DNA of 64,000 bases, from NCBI RefSeq assembly GCF_023516215.1, contig NZ_CP097349.1:5112001-5176000 (forward strand). Reading direction: 5' to 3'. Under the pieces are notes generated by a model. That model was not told the origin of the DNA. It worked only from the letters and a program-made list of their open reading frames with translations, and searched no databases. Position 1 is the first letter of the stretch. Each line of letters begins with the position of its first letter. Below are positions 8,001-17,871 of the stretch, piece by piece. The DNA is from Cytobacillus pseudoceanisediminis (lineage in GTDB: Bacteria; Bacillota; Bacilli; Bacillales; Cytobacillaceae). Both the position numbers and the translations under genes were made by a program.

Positions 8001-8501
8001 ATGGCATCTATTACGTTCAAAGGAAATCCTGTAACATTGCTGGGCAATGAAGTAAAAGTTGGAGATAAAGCTCCTGAATTCAAGGTGCTGGCAAATGATC
8101 TTTCTGAAGTAACACTTGCTGATTCAAAAGGGCAGGTGCGTCTAATCAGCGTAGTTCCTTCTATTGACACGGGAGTTTGTGATGCACAGACACGCCGTTT
8201 TAACAAAGAAGCTTCCAAGCTTGACAATGTTAAGATTCTTACTGTAAGTGTGGATCTTCCATTTGCTCAAAAACGCTGGTGTGCAGCAGCAGGCATTGAA
8301 AATGTTCAAACCGTTTCTGATCACCGTGACCTTTCTTTCGGAGAAGCTTATGGGGTTGCCATCCAGGAACTTCGCCTATTGGCTCGTGCCGTTTTTGTTG
8401 TCGATTCAAATGACACAGTTACATATGCGGAATATGTAAGTGAAGCAACAGATCATCCAAACTATGAAGCGGCCGTGGAAGCTGCTAAGCAGGCGAAATA
8501 A
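8001..8501 (+). CDS. tpx: Thiol peroxidase Tpx
   Basis: Atypical two-cysteine peroxiredoxin that reduces hydrogen peroxide and alkyl hydroperoxides using thioredoxin. The peroxidatic cysteine is C60 in [13 protein letters not shown] and the resolving cysteine C94 in KRWCAAAG, the positions standard for Tpx. At 166 residues the length is right. AAGGAGGACG precedes the ATG. Own terminator downstream; the preceding gerW unit also has one, so tpx is monocistronic. Confidence 0.96.
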   Translation: MASITFKGNPVTLLGNEVKVGDKAPEFKVLANDLSEVTLADSKGQVRLISVVPSIDTGVCDAQTRRFNKEASKLDNVKILTVSVDLPFAQKRWCAAAGIENVQTVSDHRDLSFGEAYGVAIQELRLLARAVFVVDSNDTVTYAEYVSEATDHPNYEAAVEAAKQAK

Positions 8502-8514
8502 TCATAGAATATTG

Positions 8515-8548
8515 AAAGCTCCGGATTTGGTCCGGGGCTTTATTTTTT
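8515..8548 (+). terminator. Terminator after tpx
   Basis: AAAGCTCCGG pairs with TCCGGGGCTTT across six bases and runs into ATTTTTT. Confidence 0.85.
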
Positions 8549-8568
8549 ACTTCCCTTCAGCACCAAAC

Positions 8569-8597
8569 TTGTGAATGAAACAAAAGCCCGTTAAAAT
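8569..8597 (+). promoter_or_regulatory. SigA-type promoter of ytxK
   Basis: TTGTGA, 17-base spacer, TAAAAT, placed 33 bases before the ytxK start codon. Confidence 0.6.
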
Positions 8598-8629
8598 AGG
8601 AAAAAGAATAAGGACGGGAGGAATAAGCT

Positions 8630-9612
8630 GTGAAAATAACTCCGGTTGAGGATTTATTTACCATTTTAAATGAAACGGCTACGATTATGCAGGAAGAACT
8701 GCATTCTACATACCTTGAAGCTCTTGCAGAAACAGGAGAGAATTTATTCCATGAAAGCATTCTTCAGGATGAGCTAAGCGAATTAACAGTAAAAAGGCTT
8801 AGGAAGAGTTATGAATCAATTAACTTAAGCAGCTACTCAAAAGAAGAGATTAGAAAATCCTTTCAGCTTGCCATATTAAAAGGCATGAAAGAAAATGTAC
8901 AGCCTAATCATCAAATGACTCCTGATGCAGTGGGCATGCTAATGGGGTATCTAGTCGAAAAATTCATTCAGGAAAAAGTTTCCGCCTGCTGGATCCTGCA
9001 GTAGGAACAGGAAATTTATTGACAACTGTAATGAATCACCAAAAGGATAAAACGGTTGAGGCAACTGGGATTGAGATTGACGACTTATTAATTAAGCTTG
9101 CTTATATAAATGCCAATTTACAGGAGCATCCCATTCAATTTTTTAACCAGGATAGCCTTGAGCCCCTGTTTATAGAAGCTGCTGATGCTGTAGTGAGTGA
9201 TCTGCCTATTGGCTATTATCCGAATGATGTCCGTTCAGCTGAGTATAAGTTAAAAGCAGATGAGGGACATTCCTATTCCCATCACTTATTTATTGAGCAG
9301 AGCATGAATCATGTGAAATCTGGAGGTTATTTATTTTTCATCATTCCAAATGGGCTGTTTGAAAGTGAACAGGCACCAAAGCTGCATGAATTCATTAAGG
9401 AAACTGCCTATATTCAAGGTTTGGTCCAGCTGCCGCTTACCATGTTCAAAAATGAAAAAGCTGCCAAAAGCATATTTATCCTTCAGAAAAAAGGGGATGG
9501 AGTCACTCCACCTAAGCAGGCTCTGCTGGTCAACTTGCCCAGCTTGTCCAAAACAGCAGAAGCTGAAAAAATTCTCAAGAAAATTGATGTCTGGTTTAAA
9601 GAAAGCAAATAA
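8630..9612 (+). CDS. ytxK: YtxK, class I SAM-dependent methyltransferase (N6-DNA-methylase fold), frameshifted
   Basis: The gene is read in two frames: 8630 to 9004 and from about 8987 to 9612. Adding one C at the CC at 8985-8986 joins them and restores the SAM-binding motif LLDPAVGTGNLLTTV, giving 327 residues, as in YtxK. The acidic loop after beta-2 (EIDD) and the catalytic-region SDLPIGYYP, a variant of NPPY, are seen in the second part. The methylation target is unknown. Starts with GTG behind GGGAGGA. The break is most likely a base-calling error because both halves are otherwise intact. A terminator follows; ackA has its own promoter. Confidence 0.8.
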
Positions 9613-9621
9613 GGATAAACG

Positions 9622-9654
9622 AAAAGAAGCCGTGCATTTGCCGGCTTCTTTTTA
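9622..9654 (+). terminator. Terminator after ytxK
   Basis: AAAGAAGCCG pairs with CGGCTTCTTTTT across a nine-base loop. Confidence 0.85.
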
Positions 9655-9689
9655 AATGTATGGAAAGTATAATTTTTACACATTGATAA

Positions 9690-9900
9690 CTGTCTAGCGC
9701 AAGCAGCCTACCCCTCGAGGTCACAAGCCGTTTCCTTTCAGAAGGAAGAGCGCCTTTCTTACAGCAACCGTCATATGCCTATCGTCCCTGGGCAGTTTCC
9801 TCCACATTTCGGGGGAATCCTCACAAAAAGGCAAAGGACGCCTTTCCGAGAGGCACGTCTTGTGCATGTCCGGGGTGGGCAAGGCGCTGCCGCTTTTCTT
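9690..9900 (+). repeat. Long-hairpin repeat family R, full copy R2
   Basis: Starts CTGTCTAGCGCAAGCAGCC and ends GGGCAAGGCGCTGCCGCTTTTCTT, arms complementary. The body contains CTCGAGGTCACAAG, internal short inverted repeats (CTTTCAGAAGGAAGAG; GGCAAAGGACGCCTTT) and CCACATTTCGGGG. The flanks AAATGTATGGAAAGTAT on the left (about 9655) and AAATATAGGGAAGTAT on the right (about 9903) resemble each other. Intergenic, between the ytxK terminator and the ackA promoter. Confidence 0.8.
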
Positions 9901-9938
9901 TAAATATAGGGAAGTATCAGAAAATATTTAATTTATCA

Positions 9939-9952
9939 TGAAAACGATACCA
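9939..9952 (+). promoter_or_regulatory. CcpA cre-like site upstream of ackA
   Basis: TGAAAACGATACCA matches 13 of 14 positions of the cre consensus TGWAARCGYTWNCW. It is centred about 57 bases upstream of the start point predicted from the promoter at 9967-9995. In B. subtilis CcpA activates ackA from an upstream cre at a similar distance, so activation is the expected mode. Confidence 0.6.
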
Positions 9953-9966
9953 TTGCAAGGTGCTTC

Positions 9967-9995
9967 TTGAAATGTATTGCTTACAGTGTTTAAAT
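9967..9995 (+). promoter_or_regulatory. Candidate ackA promoter
   Basis: TTGAAA, 17-base spacer, TTAAAT. It would leave a leader of about 140 bases. A weaker alternative is TTAGTG with TATAAA near 10051-10080. Confidence 0.4.
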
Positions 9996-10141
9996 GGGAA
10001 ATTGAGAGATATTAATTGTGGCCGATGCACAGAATAAAGTTGTATTACTTTTAGTGTCGTATCACACATTGTTATATAAAAGTATGGGTTTGGAGAGACA
10101 ATGAAGTCCCTTTGAACATCTTCTAAAGGAGCGGTAGCTTT

Positions 10142-11329
10142 ATGGCAAAAATCATAGCAATCAATGCCGGCAGTTCTTCGTTAAAATTTCAATTATTTGA
10201 CATGCCGAGTGAAGAGGTTATTACCAAAGGATTAATCGAGCGTATTGGGCTGGATAATGCAGTCTTCAATATCTCTGTAAATGGAGAAAAAATCAAGGAA
10301 GTAACGGATATACCTGATCATGCAGTTGCGGTTAAAATCCTGCTTGATAAATTAACAAATCTTGGGATTATTAAATCTCTTGATGAGATCGAAGGAATTG
10401 GCCATCGTGTAGTACACGGCGGTGAGGCATTCAACGATTCTGTAGTCATTACGGATGAAGTGCTTGCGAAAATAGATGAACTTTCTGAACTTGCACCCCT
10501 TCATAACCCGGCTAATATTACGGGAATTAAGGCATTCCAGCAGGTTCTTCCAAATGTGCCTGCAGTGGCGGTATTTGATACAGCATTTCATCAGACGATG
10601 CCTGAAAGCTCATTCCTATATAGTCTGCCATATGAGTATTATGAAAAGTATGGCATCCGCAAGTATGGATTCCATGGCACTTCACATAAATATGTATCAG
10701 AGCGTGCTGCAGAAATGCTTGGCCGACCGCTTGAACAGCTTCGCCTCATCTCCTGCCATTTAGGGAATGGAGCGAGTATTACAGCTATTGAAGGCGGAAA
10801 GTCAATCGATACCTCCATGGGGTTCACTCCGTTAGCGGGTGTTACAATGGGTACGCGCTCAGGTAACATTGACCCTGCACTTATTCCATTCATTATGGAA
10901 AAGACGGGTAAGAATGCAGATGAAGTTCTTGACGTTCTAAATAAAAAGAGCGGTATGCTGGGTGTTTCCGGATTCTCCAGTGATCTTCGCGATATTGAAG
11001 TTCAAGCTGTTGAAGGAAATGAAAGAGCAGAATTGGCTCTTGAAGTATTCGCAAACAGAATCCATAAATATATCGGATCCTATGCATCCCGCATGTATGG
11101 CGTAGATGCGATCATCTTCACAGCCGGAATCGGTGAGAATAGTGATGTCATCCGTGATCGTGTTCTTCAGGGGCTGGAATTCATGGGCGTATACTGGGAT
11201 CCTGCATTAAATAAAGTACGCGGTGAAGAAGCATTCATTAACTACCCTCATTCACCAGTTAAAGTCATGATTATCCCGACAAATGAGGAAGTCATGATTG
11301 CACGTGATGTTTTGAGATTGTCTAAATAA
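10142..11329 (+). CDS. ackA: Acetate kinase
   Basis: Interconverts acetyl phosphate plus ADP and acetate plus ATP, the last step of overflow acetate production. ASKHA-fold motifs are NAGSSSLKF near the N-terminus, VVHGGE, the catalytic-histidine segment [23 protein letters not shown] and the C-terminal FTAGIGENS. The 395 residues are normal. AAAGGAGCGG precedes the ATG. A cre-like box and its own promoter lie upstream, and a terminator downstream. Confidence 0.97.
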   Translation: MAKIIAINAGSSSLKFQLFDMPSEEVITKGLIERIGLDNAVFNISVNGEKIKEVTDIPDHAVAVKILLDKLTNLGIIKSLDEIEGIGHRVVHGGEAFNDSVVITDEVLAKIDELSELAPLHNPANITGIKAFQQVLPNVPAVAVFDTAFHQTMPESSFLYSLPYEYYEKYGIRKYGFHGTSHKYVSERAAEMLGRPLEQLRLISCHLGNGASITAIEGGKSIDTSMGFTPLAGVTMGTRSGNIDPALIPFIMEKTGKNADEVLDVLNKKSGMLGVSGFSSDLRDIEVQAVEGNERAELALEVFANRIHKYIGSYASRMYGVDAIIFTAGIGENSDVIRDRVLQGLEFMGVYWDPALNKVRGEEAFINYPHSPVKVMIIPTNEEVMIARDVLRLSK

Positions 11330-11343
11330 CATTCATAACAAGG

Positions 11344-11374
11344 CAAGGGCTAATGCTCTTGTCTTTTTGTTTTT
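11344..11374 (+). terminator. Terminator after ackA
   Basis: CAAGGGC pairs with GCTCTTG across TAAT, followed by TCTTTTTGTTTTT. Confidence 0.8.
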
Positions 11375-11466
11375 ATCGAGATTTAGTCCCCGCCAGGCGG
11401 AAGGAGAATTCATCATCTGCTTATGCTATACTGAGTCCAAGAAAAAATGTTTTGGGAGGAATTGCG

Positions 11467-12305
11467 ATGCCATTGAACGAACGGGAAGAAAGTGTTTTGA
11501 CCGGTATTCAGGAGTGGGAGAACAAGCTGTTAAATTATGAGCCCAATGATTTGGAAATGGTTTATGATAAATCATTGGAAAGGTCTTTCTCACTATTGCC
11601 TGAAGAAGTTCAGCAGCAATTTTTTCAGCAATGGATAGCTGGCTGTTTCATCTTCATGCGCTTATTCAAGGCTCTCAGCTTCAAATGGATGCGAAAGAGC
11701 GCATTTTGACAGCAGGCCGTGTTTTTCATTCTGATATTGAAACGATTGAAGACCTTAAGCAATTGACTATCGACCAGCTTCAATACATAGCTCAGCAGCA
11801 GATTGCCCGGCATCGTCTTTATTCTTTTGCGCAAGGCGGCATTGCAGGTTCAGGCAGCTCACTCATGCTGGGTACAGATATTCCTGCTATGGCGGTTATT
11901 AATCTTCGTGCCGTCCAGCTGATTGCCATGACCTATGGTTTTGAAGTCAATACTCCATTCGAAATGATGAGCTCTCTTAAGGTTTTTCACGCAGCCACAC
12001 TGCCGCCGCGCATGCAGGGCAGTGCTTGGGAAGAATTAAAGAACGAGCTGAAGAATCAGGAAGAATTCTATTTTTATGAGGGAAAAGAAGAATTGACTGA
12101 TATAACCTGGGTTGAGCAGCCAATGAAGCAGCTTTTTAAAGCGATGGCTATTTACTTTTTTCGGAGAAAATCCGTTCAAGGAATTCCTTTCATCAGCATG
12201 GCCATTGGAGCCGGGACCAATTATCAGCTGACAAGAAAAGTAACAGATTTCGCTCATAAATATTATCAAATGAGATATTTGCATAGAAAAAACAATCAGC
12301 AGTAA
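11467..12305 (+). CDS. EcsC-family protein, frameshifted
   Basis: Function unproven; EcsC-domain proteins are membrane-associated and the founding member is encoded with the EcsAB ABC transporter. Two frames must be joined at the T-run 11620-11625: one more T gives VQQQFFSAMDSWLFHLHAL and a protein of about 279 residues. EcsC features are IARHRLYSFAQGGIAGSG, the hydrophobic LGTDIPAMAVINLRAVQLI and IPFISMAIGAGTNYQLTRKV. Start at the ATG behind GGGAGGA. The break is in a homopolymer and the remainder is intact, so a sequence error is more likely than a pseudogene. moaB follows 41 bases downstream. Confidence 0.75.
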
Positions 12306-12346
12306 ACTCCCGGATAACTATGATTTATAAGCAAAGGTGATGCCAA

Positions 12347-12859
12347 ATGAGTACATTCGAGCATAAAAAAGAAGCGCCAAAAGAAGTTAGATGCAAAGTG
12401 GTCACCGTGAGTGATACGAGAGATAAAGAAACTGATAAAAGCGGAAAGCTGATGATCCGCCTGCTGGAAGAGGCAGGACATGTCATATCTGACTATGAAA
12501 TCGTCAAGGATGAAGGAAGTCTCATTCGCCAGGCCGTATTAAAAGGTTGTGAAAACCCCGGCATTGATGCTGTACTTACAAATGGAGGCACTGGAATTGC
12601 GTTAAGGGACGTGACTATTGAGACAGTAAGACAATTATTTGATAAAGAAATGGACGGATTCGGCGAATTGTTCAGAATGCTAAGCTATACGGAAGATATC
12701 GGGTCTGCGGCCATTCTTTCACGGGCTGCTGCAGGCACAGTTCAAAATAAAGCAGTTTTCTCAACACCAGGATCATCAGGGGCAGTTCGCCTTGCGATGA
12801 ATAAGCTGATTTTGCCTGAACTCGGGCATATCGTCAGGGAACTAAGGAAAGATTTATAA
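12347..12859 (+). CDS. moaB: Molybdenum cofactor biosynthesis protein MoaB
   Basis: MogA/MoaB-type protein that binds molybdopterin and adenylylates it before molybdenum insertion. The molybdopterin-binding signature is LTNGGTGIALRDVT at about residues 83-96, with the later FSTPGSSGAVRLAMNKL segment of the family. The 170 residues fit. The N-terminus is lysine-rich and hydrophilic. It lies alone among unrelated genes, as in B. subtilis, away from the main moa cluster. A perfect terminator follows. Confidence 0.92.
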   Translation: MSTFEHKKEAPKEVRCKVVTVSDTRDKETDKSGKLMIRLLEEAGHVISDYEIVKDEGSLIRQAVLKGCENPGIDAVLTNGGTGIALRDVTIETVRQLFDKEMDGFGELFRMLSYTEDIGSAAILSRAAAGTVQNKAVFSTPGSSGAVRLAMNKLILPELGHIVRELRKDL

Positions 12860-12867
12860 AGGGCAAA

Positions 12868-12897
12868 AAAACCTTTCCGCCGCGGAAAGGTTTTTTT
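12868..12897 (+). terminator. Terminator after moaB
   Basis: AACCTTTCC pairs with GGAAAGGTT across a short loop and is followed by TTTTT. Confidence 0.9.
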
Positions 12898-12934
12898 GAA
12901 AAGAGAAGGAAGTATCATTTTTGAACTTTGAGAA

Positions 12935-13095
12935 CCGTCTAGCGTAAGCAGCCCTCCCCCTCGAATTGACGCAGGACAAGGAAGGCTTCGAAAGGCTTCG
13001 GCAGCAAAAACATCGCGACCGAAAGCGGCGGCTTTTGAGAGGACGTGGCGTTCTTAGTCTGCATTTCTTCCTGGGCAAGGCGCTTCCGCTTTTCT
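12935..13095 (+). repeat. Long-hairpin repeat family R carrying module M, copy R3
   Basis: R-type ends CGTCTAGCGTAAGCAGCC and GGGCAAGGCGCTTCCGCTTTTCT enclose a module M copy containing the CGAAAGC / GCTTTTG hairpin, GAGGACGTGGCG and TTCTTAGTCTGC. Located between moaB and a minus-strand small gene, ending at that gene's stop codon. Confidence 0.75.
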
Positions 13096-13096
13096 A

Positions 13097-13411
13097 TTAT
13101 GAATGCATTTTCCCTGTAATATCCTGATTCGTTCGATACCATAGCCACAGATCATTTATGACTGATGCCAGTTCTGAAATTTCACTGTTAAGTCTGCATG
13201 ATCTTTCGAAATTGCCCTCATCTGATAGCTCAGCCTGTTTCCTGTTGATATCCGCTTCAAGCTCTGCGATGCGGTCAGGAATCCTGCCTCTTATTTTTTC
13301 CCACTGAAACAGGATCATCTGCTGTGTTTTTGGTGAATATTCATCCCAATCCCGATCAAAGGCCGGTATAGGAATGCCAAGACGGCGATTATGTGAAAAA
13401 TGCTCTTCCAT
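13097..13411 (-). CDS. Small conserved-looking protein of unknown function (104 aa)
   Basis: Not recognised. The predicted protein is soluble and has no signal or membrane segment. The N-terminal third is rich in aromatic residues and prolines (GIPIPAFDRDWDEYSP) and the rest is charged and helical (IAELEADINRKQAELSDEGN), consistent with a short coiled coil, ending in NDLWLWYRTNQDI. The start at 13411 is supported by GGGGGATTC seven bases upstream; in-frame codons farther upstream lack such a site. It is single and convergent with moaB. Codon use looks like that of its neighbours. Coding is supported mainly by the start context and the protein's composition. Confidence 0.6.
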   Translation of the reverse strand: MEEHFSHNRRLGIPIPAFDRDWDEYSPKTQQMILFQWEKIRGRIPDRIAELEADINRKQAELSDEGNFERSCRLNSEISELASVINDLWLWYRTNQDITGKMHS

Positions 13412-13651
13412 TATGAATCCCCCAAACGATAATCTTGTTTTTATTTTACTATAAAGGTGTTTATGGTGCATGGATGTTTTAGTATTCAATCTTTTTTGCA
13501 GATACTACTATGGGACTAATGTGAAAATAAATGAACTTGGTTCACAAGTACTGATTTAATAGAAAGGCTATGGGATTGGTTTGCAGATTTAATAGAAATC
13601 GAATAGTATATTTACTATTAAGAATATTTAATTATTTTAAAGGGGGAGAAT

Positions 13652-15042
13652 ATGAAAAGGTTTATAACACGCTTAACAGTTTTAGGCCTGGTGTTGAGTT
13701 TGCTTTTGCCTTATCCCATTGCAGCCTTAGGAGTGGAATTGGGCACAACAGATAGCAGCAGTTCAGAAGAGCAAGTCTTTAAACATAAAAAACCATTAGA
13801 ATATCCAACCTTGTCAAAAGCAAAGCGCCCCGAGGATGCAGGCTTTTCTTCCAAAAGGCTCAAAGAGGTTGATAAGCTGATCGAGGGAGAAATAGAAAAT
13901 GGTTTTCCAGGAGCAGCTTTAGTCGTAATTAAAGATGGAAAGATTGTTAAAAACTCCGCATATGGTTCAGCCAAAATATTTGATAAAACTGATCCATTAA
14001 CTCACCCGCAGAAAATGAAGACAAAAACCATGTTTGACTTAGCATCAAACACGAAAATGTATGCCGTTAACTTTTCACTGCAGCATCTTGTCAGTGAAGG
14101 TAAGATCAATCTTGAAGAAAAAATTCAGCATTATTTTCCTGCATTTAAAGATTCAGCGGACGATGAAATAAAAGGGAAAGGTGAACTCCGGATAATCGAC
14201 TTGCTTCATCATACTGCCGGATTTCCTTCAAGCATCCATTATCATAATCCTGAAAGGGCGGGAGAATTGTATTCCCAGGAACGCAGTAAAACGCTTTCCA
14301 TGATTTTAAAAACTCCCCTTCAGTATGAACCTGGCACCAAACAGGTTTACAGTGACATTGACTATATGCTGCTGGGATTTATTATTGAAAAAATAACGGG
14401 AATGCAGCTGGACCATTATACTGAGAATCATATCTATAAGCCCTTAGGGTTAAAGCATACTTTATTTAATCCGCTCCGCAAGGGTTTCAAAGAAAAGGAT
14501 TTCGCTGCAACTGAATTACACGGCAACACCAGGGATGGGGTCATTTCCTTCCCTAATATTCGGACCTATACTCTCCAGGGAGAGGTTCATGATGAGAAGT
14601 CTTTTTATTCAATGGATGGAATATCCGGGCATGCTGGCCTCTTTTCCACAACTTCAGATCTTGCTGTCCTGATGCAGGTGATGCTTAATGATGGAGGCTA
14701 TGGAAATGTAAAGTTATTTGATAAACGCACAATTGATGAGTTTGTAGAACCATATGATATGAACCCTACATATGGGTTAGGATGGCGTTTGAACGGAGAT
14801 TCAAGTATGGAGTGGATGTTCAGCCAGTATGCCGGGAAAAAGTTTTTGGACATACTGGCTGGACAGGAACGGTAACGGTGATAGACAGGGAAAATAATTT
14901 AGCTGTCGCTCTCCTGACAAATAAAAAACATTCTCCAGTCATCGATCCATTAAAAGATCCGCATAAGTTTCAAGGTGACACATACAGCATCAGTCAATAT
15001 GGAAGTGTAATTTCAGCGGTTTATGAAGCATTAAATGACTAA
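13652..15042 (+). CDS. Secreted serine hydrolase, class C beta-lactamase / PBP4*-like, frameshifted
   Basis: A signal peptide (KR, hydrophobic core to about residue 25) precedes a beta-lactamase-fold domain. The active-site SxxK is SNTK in DLASNTKMYA, the YxN-type motif is YSD in VYSDIDYMLLG, and the third motif HTG is in FGHTGWTGT. The third motif lies in another frame; one extra A in the A-run 14837-14841 joins them and gives about 463 residues. Likely a penicillin-binding-protein-related esterase or DD-peptidase acting outside the cell; beta-lactamase activity is not implied. AAGGGGGAGA precedes the ATG. The frameshift removes only the last 12 percent and sits in a homopolymer. Confidence 0.78.
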
Positions 15043-15052
15043 ACTATTACAG

Positions 15053-15086
15053 GGCAAAAGCCAAAACGGGGCTTTTGCCTTTTTTG
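15053..15086 (+). terminator. Terminator after the serine hydrolase gene
   Basis: GGCAAAAGCC pairs with GGCTTTTGCC across AAAACGG, followed by TTTTTT. Confidence 0.9.
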
Positions 15087-15130
15087 TTGGGAAAATTATA
15101 TTTATTTTTATACATTTTTTAGAATAAGTA

Positions 15131-15159
15131 TTGATTTTTAAAGAAAAGGTTGTTAAAGT
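15131..15159 (+). promoter_or_regulatory. Candidate argGH promoter
   Basis: TTGATT, 17-base spacer, TAAAGT. The transcription start would fall just ahead of the ARG-box-like sequence at 15172. Confidence 0.4.
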
Positions 15160-15171
15160 AAGAGAATAATA

Positions 15172-15209
15172 AATGAATAAAAACATAATTTAGTTGTATA
15201 TTTATACGA
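15172..15209 (+). promoter_or_regulatory. ARG-box-like operator pair (AhrC/ArgR)
   Basis: AATGAATAAAAACATAAT matches the Bacillus ARG box consensus CATGAATAAAAATKCAAK in most positions, including the run ATGAATAAAAA. A second, weaker box lies on the opposite strand in TTGTATATTTATACGAA directly after it. Placement between the promoter and argG fits arginine-dependent repression by an ArgR-family regulator. Confidence 0.6.
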
Positions 15210-15231
15210 ACAATCTAAGGAGGAAATATAA

Positions 15232-16440
15232 ATGTCACAAAATAAAGTTGTTCTTGCATACTCAGGCGGATTGGATACATCAGTTGCGGTTAAATGGCTG
15301 CAGGATCAAGGTTATGCTGTTGTTGCCTGCTGCCTAGACGTTGGTGAAGGGAAAGATCTGAACTTTATCCAGAAAAAAGCTTTAACTGTGGGAGCTGTCC
15401 AATCTTATGTGATTGATGCAAAAGAGGAATTTGCTAATGAATATGCATTAATAGCGCTGCAGGCACATGCCTTATATGAAAATAAGTATCCATTAGTCTC
15501 TGCACTTTCACGCCCGCTGATCGCCAAAAAGCTTGTTGAAGTAGCAGAAAAAGAAGGTGCAGTAGCAGTCGCGCATGGATGTACCGGCAAAGGAAATGAC
15601 CAGGTTCGTTTTGAAGTGGCAATTCAGGCCCTTAACCCTGATCTTCAAGTGCTGGCTCCGGTTCGTGAGTGGAGCTGGTCACGTGAGGAAGAAATTGAAT
15701 ATGCAAAACAAAACAATATCCCCATCCCAATTAATCTGGATTCTCCGTACAGCATTGATCAAAACTTATGGGGCAGAAGCAATGAGTGCGGAGTCTTGGA
15801 AGATCCATGGGCAGCTCCTCCGGAAGATGCATACGATCTTACTGTTTCTCTTGAAAAAGCACCTGATACACCTGATACGGTTGAAATCGGTTTTGAAAAG
15901 GGTGTTCCAGTCAGCTTGAATGGCAAAAGTATGAAGCTTTCCGAGCTTATTGCCGAACTGAATGAGGTTGCAGGCAAGCATGGAGTTGGGCGTATCGATC
16001 ATGTGGAAAATCGTCTTGTCGGAATCAAATCCCGTGAAGTTTACGAGTGTCCGGGAGCAATGACACTCCTTAAAGCACATAAAGAGCTTGAGGATTTAAC
16101 GATGGTAAAAGAATTGGCCCACTTTAAACCGGTTATTGAGAAAAAAGTGGCTGAGCTTATATACGAGGGATTGTGGTTCTCGCAGCTTAACAATGCTTTA
16201 ACGGCTTTCCTGAAAGAGACACAAACCTTTGTTACAGGAACAGTGAGAGTGAAGCTGTTTAAAGGCCATGCGATTGTTGAAGGAAGAAAATCTCCTTATT
16301 CCCTATACGATGAAAAGTTAGCAACTTATACTTCTGATGATGAATTTGACCATAATGCGGCAGTAGGCTTTATTAAGCTTTGGGGATTGCCGACAAAGGT
16401 GCAGAGCATTGTTCAAAACAGCAAGAAGGTGACAGTGTGA
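15232..16440 (+). CDS. argG: Argininosuccinate synthase
   Basis: Condenses citrulline and aspartate with ATP to argininosuccinate, the penultimate step of arginine synthesis. The ATP-pyrophosphatase loop [12 protein letters not shown] is at residues 9-20, followed by [13 protein letters not shown] and the substrate-binding [17 protein letters not shown]. The 402 residues are normal. CTAAGGAGG precedes the ATG. Its stop overlaps the GTG of argH, so the two are translationally coupled. Confidence 0.97.
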   Translation: MSQNKVVLAYSGGLDTSVAVKWLQDQGYAVVACCLDVGEGKDLNFIQKKALTVGAVQSYVIDAKEEFANEYALIALQAHALYENKYPLVSALSRPLIAKKLVEVAEKEGAVAVAHGCTGKGNDQVRFEVAIQALNPDLQVLAPVREWSWSREEEIEYAKQNNIPIPINLDSPYSIDQNLWGRSNECGVLEDPWAAPPEDAYDLTVSLEKAPDTPDTVEIGFEKGVPVSLNGKSMKLSELIAELNEVAGKHGVGRIDHVENRLVGIKSREVYECPGAMTLLKAHKELEDLTMVKELAHFKPVIEKKVAELIYEGLWFSQLNNALTAFLKETQTFVTGTVRVKLFKGHAIVEGRKSPYSLYDEKLATYTSDDEFDHNAAVGFIKLWGLPTKVQSIVQNSKKVTV

Positions 16441-17831
16441 AAAAGTTATGGGGAGGCAGATTCACAAAATCTGCTGAAGAATGGGTAGATGAGTTCGGAG
16501 CGTCAATTTCATTTGACCAGGAATTGGTTATGGAAGATATCGAAGGGAGCATGGCCCATGTTGCCATGCTTTCTAAAACAGGAATCATCACAGAGGACGA
16601 AGCTCAAAAAATCAAAACAGGCCTTCAGCAGCTTAAAGAGAAAGCTGCTAAGGGTGAACTGGCTTACTCAGTAAAGCTTGAAGATATCCATTTAAATCTT
16701 GAGAGTCATTTGACCGAACTGTCTGGGCCTGTCGGAGGTAAACTTCATACCGCAAGAAGCCGAAATGACCAGGTGGCAACAGATATGCATTTATACTTGC
16801 GAAAGCAGGTGGAGCAGATTGTTGAATTGATTCAGGAAATGCAGGAAGAGTTAATCATCCAGGCTGAAAATAATGTGGAAACTATCATGCCGGGCTATAC
16901 TCATCTGCAGCGGGCACAGCCGATCTCTTTCGGCCACCATTTAATGGCCTATTTCTGGATGCTTGAGAGGGACAAAGAGCGTTTTTCTGAAAGCTTAAAG
17001 AGAATAAACTTATCTCCTCTTGGAGCAGGGGCTCTGGCTGGCACCACTTTCCCGATTGACCGTGAGTATACAGCTGAACTTCTGGGCTTTGAAGGCATCT
17101 ATGAGAACAGCCTGGATGCGGTCAGTGACAGAGACTTTATTCTTGAGTTTTTATCCTCAAGCTCAATCCTGATGATGCATCTGTCTCGTTTAAGTGAAGA
17201 ATTCATCCTTTGGTCAAGCCAGGAGTTTCAATTCATTGAACTGGACGACAGCTTCGCAACTGGCAGCAGTATTATGCCGCAGAAGAAGAATCCGGATATG
17301 GCGGAACTCATCCGCGGTAAAACCGGACGTGTATACGGTAACCTTATGGGGCTGCTGACAGTACTGAAGGGCCTGCCGCTAGCCTATAATAAAGATATGC
17401 AGGAAGATAAGGAAGGGATGTTTGACACTGTAAAGACAGTCACAGGTTCACTGAAAATCTTTGCAGGGATGATCCGCACCATGAAGGTTAAAACAGAGCA
17501 AATGGAAAAAGCGACTAAAAATGATTTTTCCAACGCTACTGAATTGGCGGATTATCTATCTGATAAAGGCATTCCATTCAGAGAAGCACATGAAATTGTC
17601 GGGAAACTTGTTCTTGTCTGTGTCCAAAAGGGATGCTTCCTTGGAGATTTGCCGCTTGTTGATTTCAAGAACGCCCATTCATTGTTCGATGAAGATATTT
17701 ATGAAGTGCTGAATCCTTATACAGCTGTCAAAAGAAGAAATAGTGCAGGCGGAACAGGATTCAAACAAGTAAGCATCGCAATTGATAAAGCGAAGGAATC
17801 TCTCGGCATTAAAGAGTTTGTCAATAAATAA
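16437..17831 (+). CDS. argH: Argininosuccinate lyase
   Basis: Cleaves argininosuccinate to arginine and fumarate. The GTG at 16437 overlaps the argG stop (GTGA) and gives [15 protein letters not shown], the normal family N-terminus; longer in-frame starts inside argG are not used. The fumarase/aspartase signature [12 protein letters not shown] is present, as are the substrate-binding [12 protein letters not shown] and HLQRAQPIS segments. Length is 464 residues. Last gene of the argGH operon, closed by a strong hairpin shared with the convergent stress-protein gene. Confidence 0.97.
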   Translation: MKKLWGGRFTKSAEEWVDEFGASISFDQELVMEDIEGSMAHVAMLSKTGIITEDEAQKIKTGLQQLKEKAAKGELAYSVKLEDIHLNLESHLTELSGPVGGKLHTARSRNDQVATDMHLYLRKQVEQIVELIQEMQEELIIQAENNVETIMPGYTHLQRAQPISFGHHLMAYFWMLERDKERFSESLKRINLSPLGAGALAGTTFPIDREYTAELLGFEGIYENSLDAVSDRDFILEFLSSSSILMMHLSRLSEEFILWSSQEFQFIELDDSFATGSSIMPQKKNPDMAELIRGKTGRVYGNLMGLLTVLKGLPLAYNKDMQEDKEGMFDTVKTVTGSLKIFAGMIRTMKVKTEQMEKATKNDFSNATELADYLSDKGIPFREAHEIVGKLVLVCVQKGCFLGDLPLVDFKNAHSLFDEDIYEVLNPYTAVKRRNSAGGTGFKQVSIAIDKAKESLGIKEFVNK

Positions 17832-17835
17832 ATGA

Positions 17836-17871
17836 AAAAATGGCGCTGCGGAAGGCAGCGCCATTTTTTTC
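17836..17871. terminator. Bidirectional terminator between argH and the UspA gene
   Basis: AAAAAATGGCGCTGC pairs with GCAGCGCCATTTTTT across GGAAG. A-tract and T-tract flank the stem on both strands. Confidence 0.9.
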
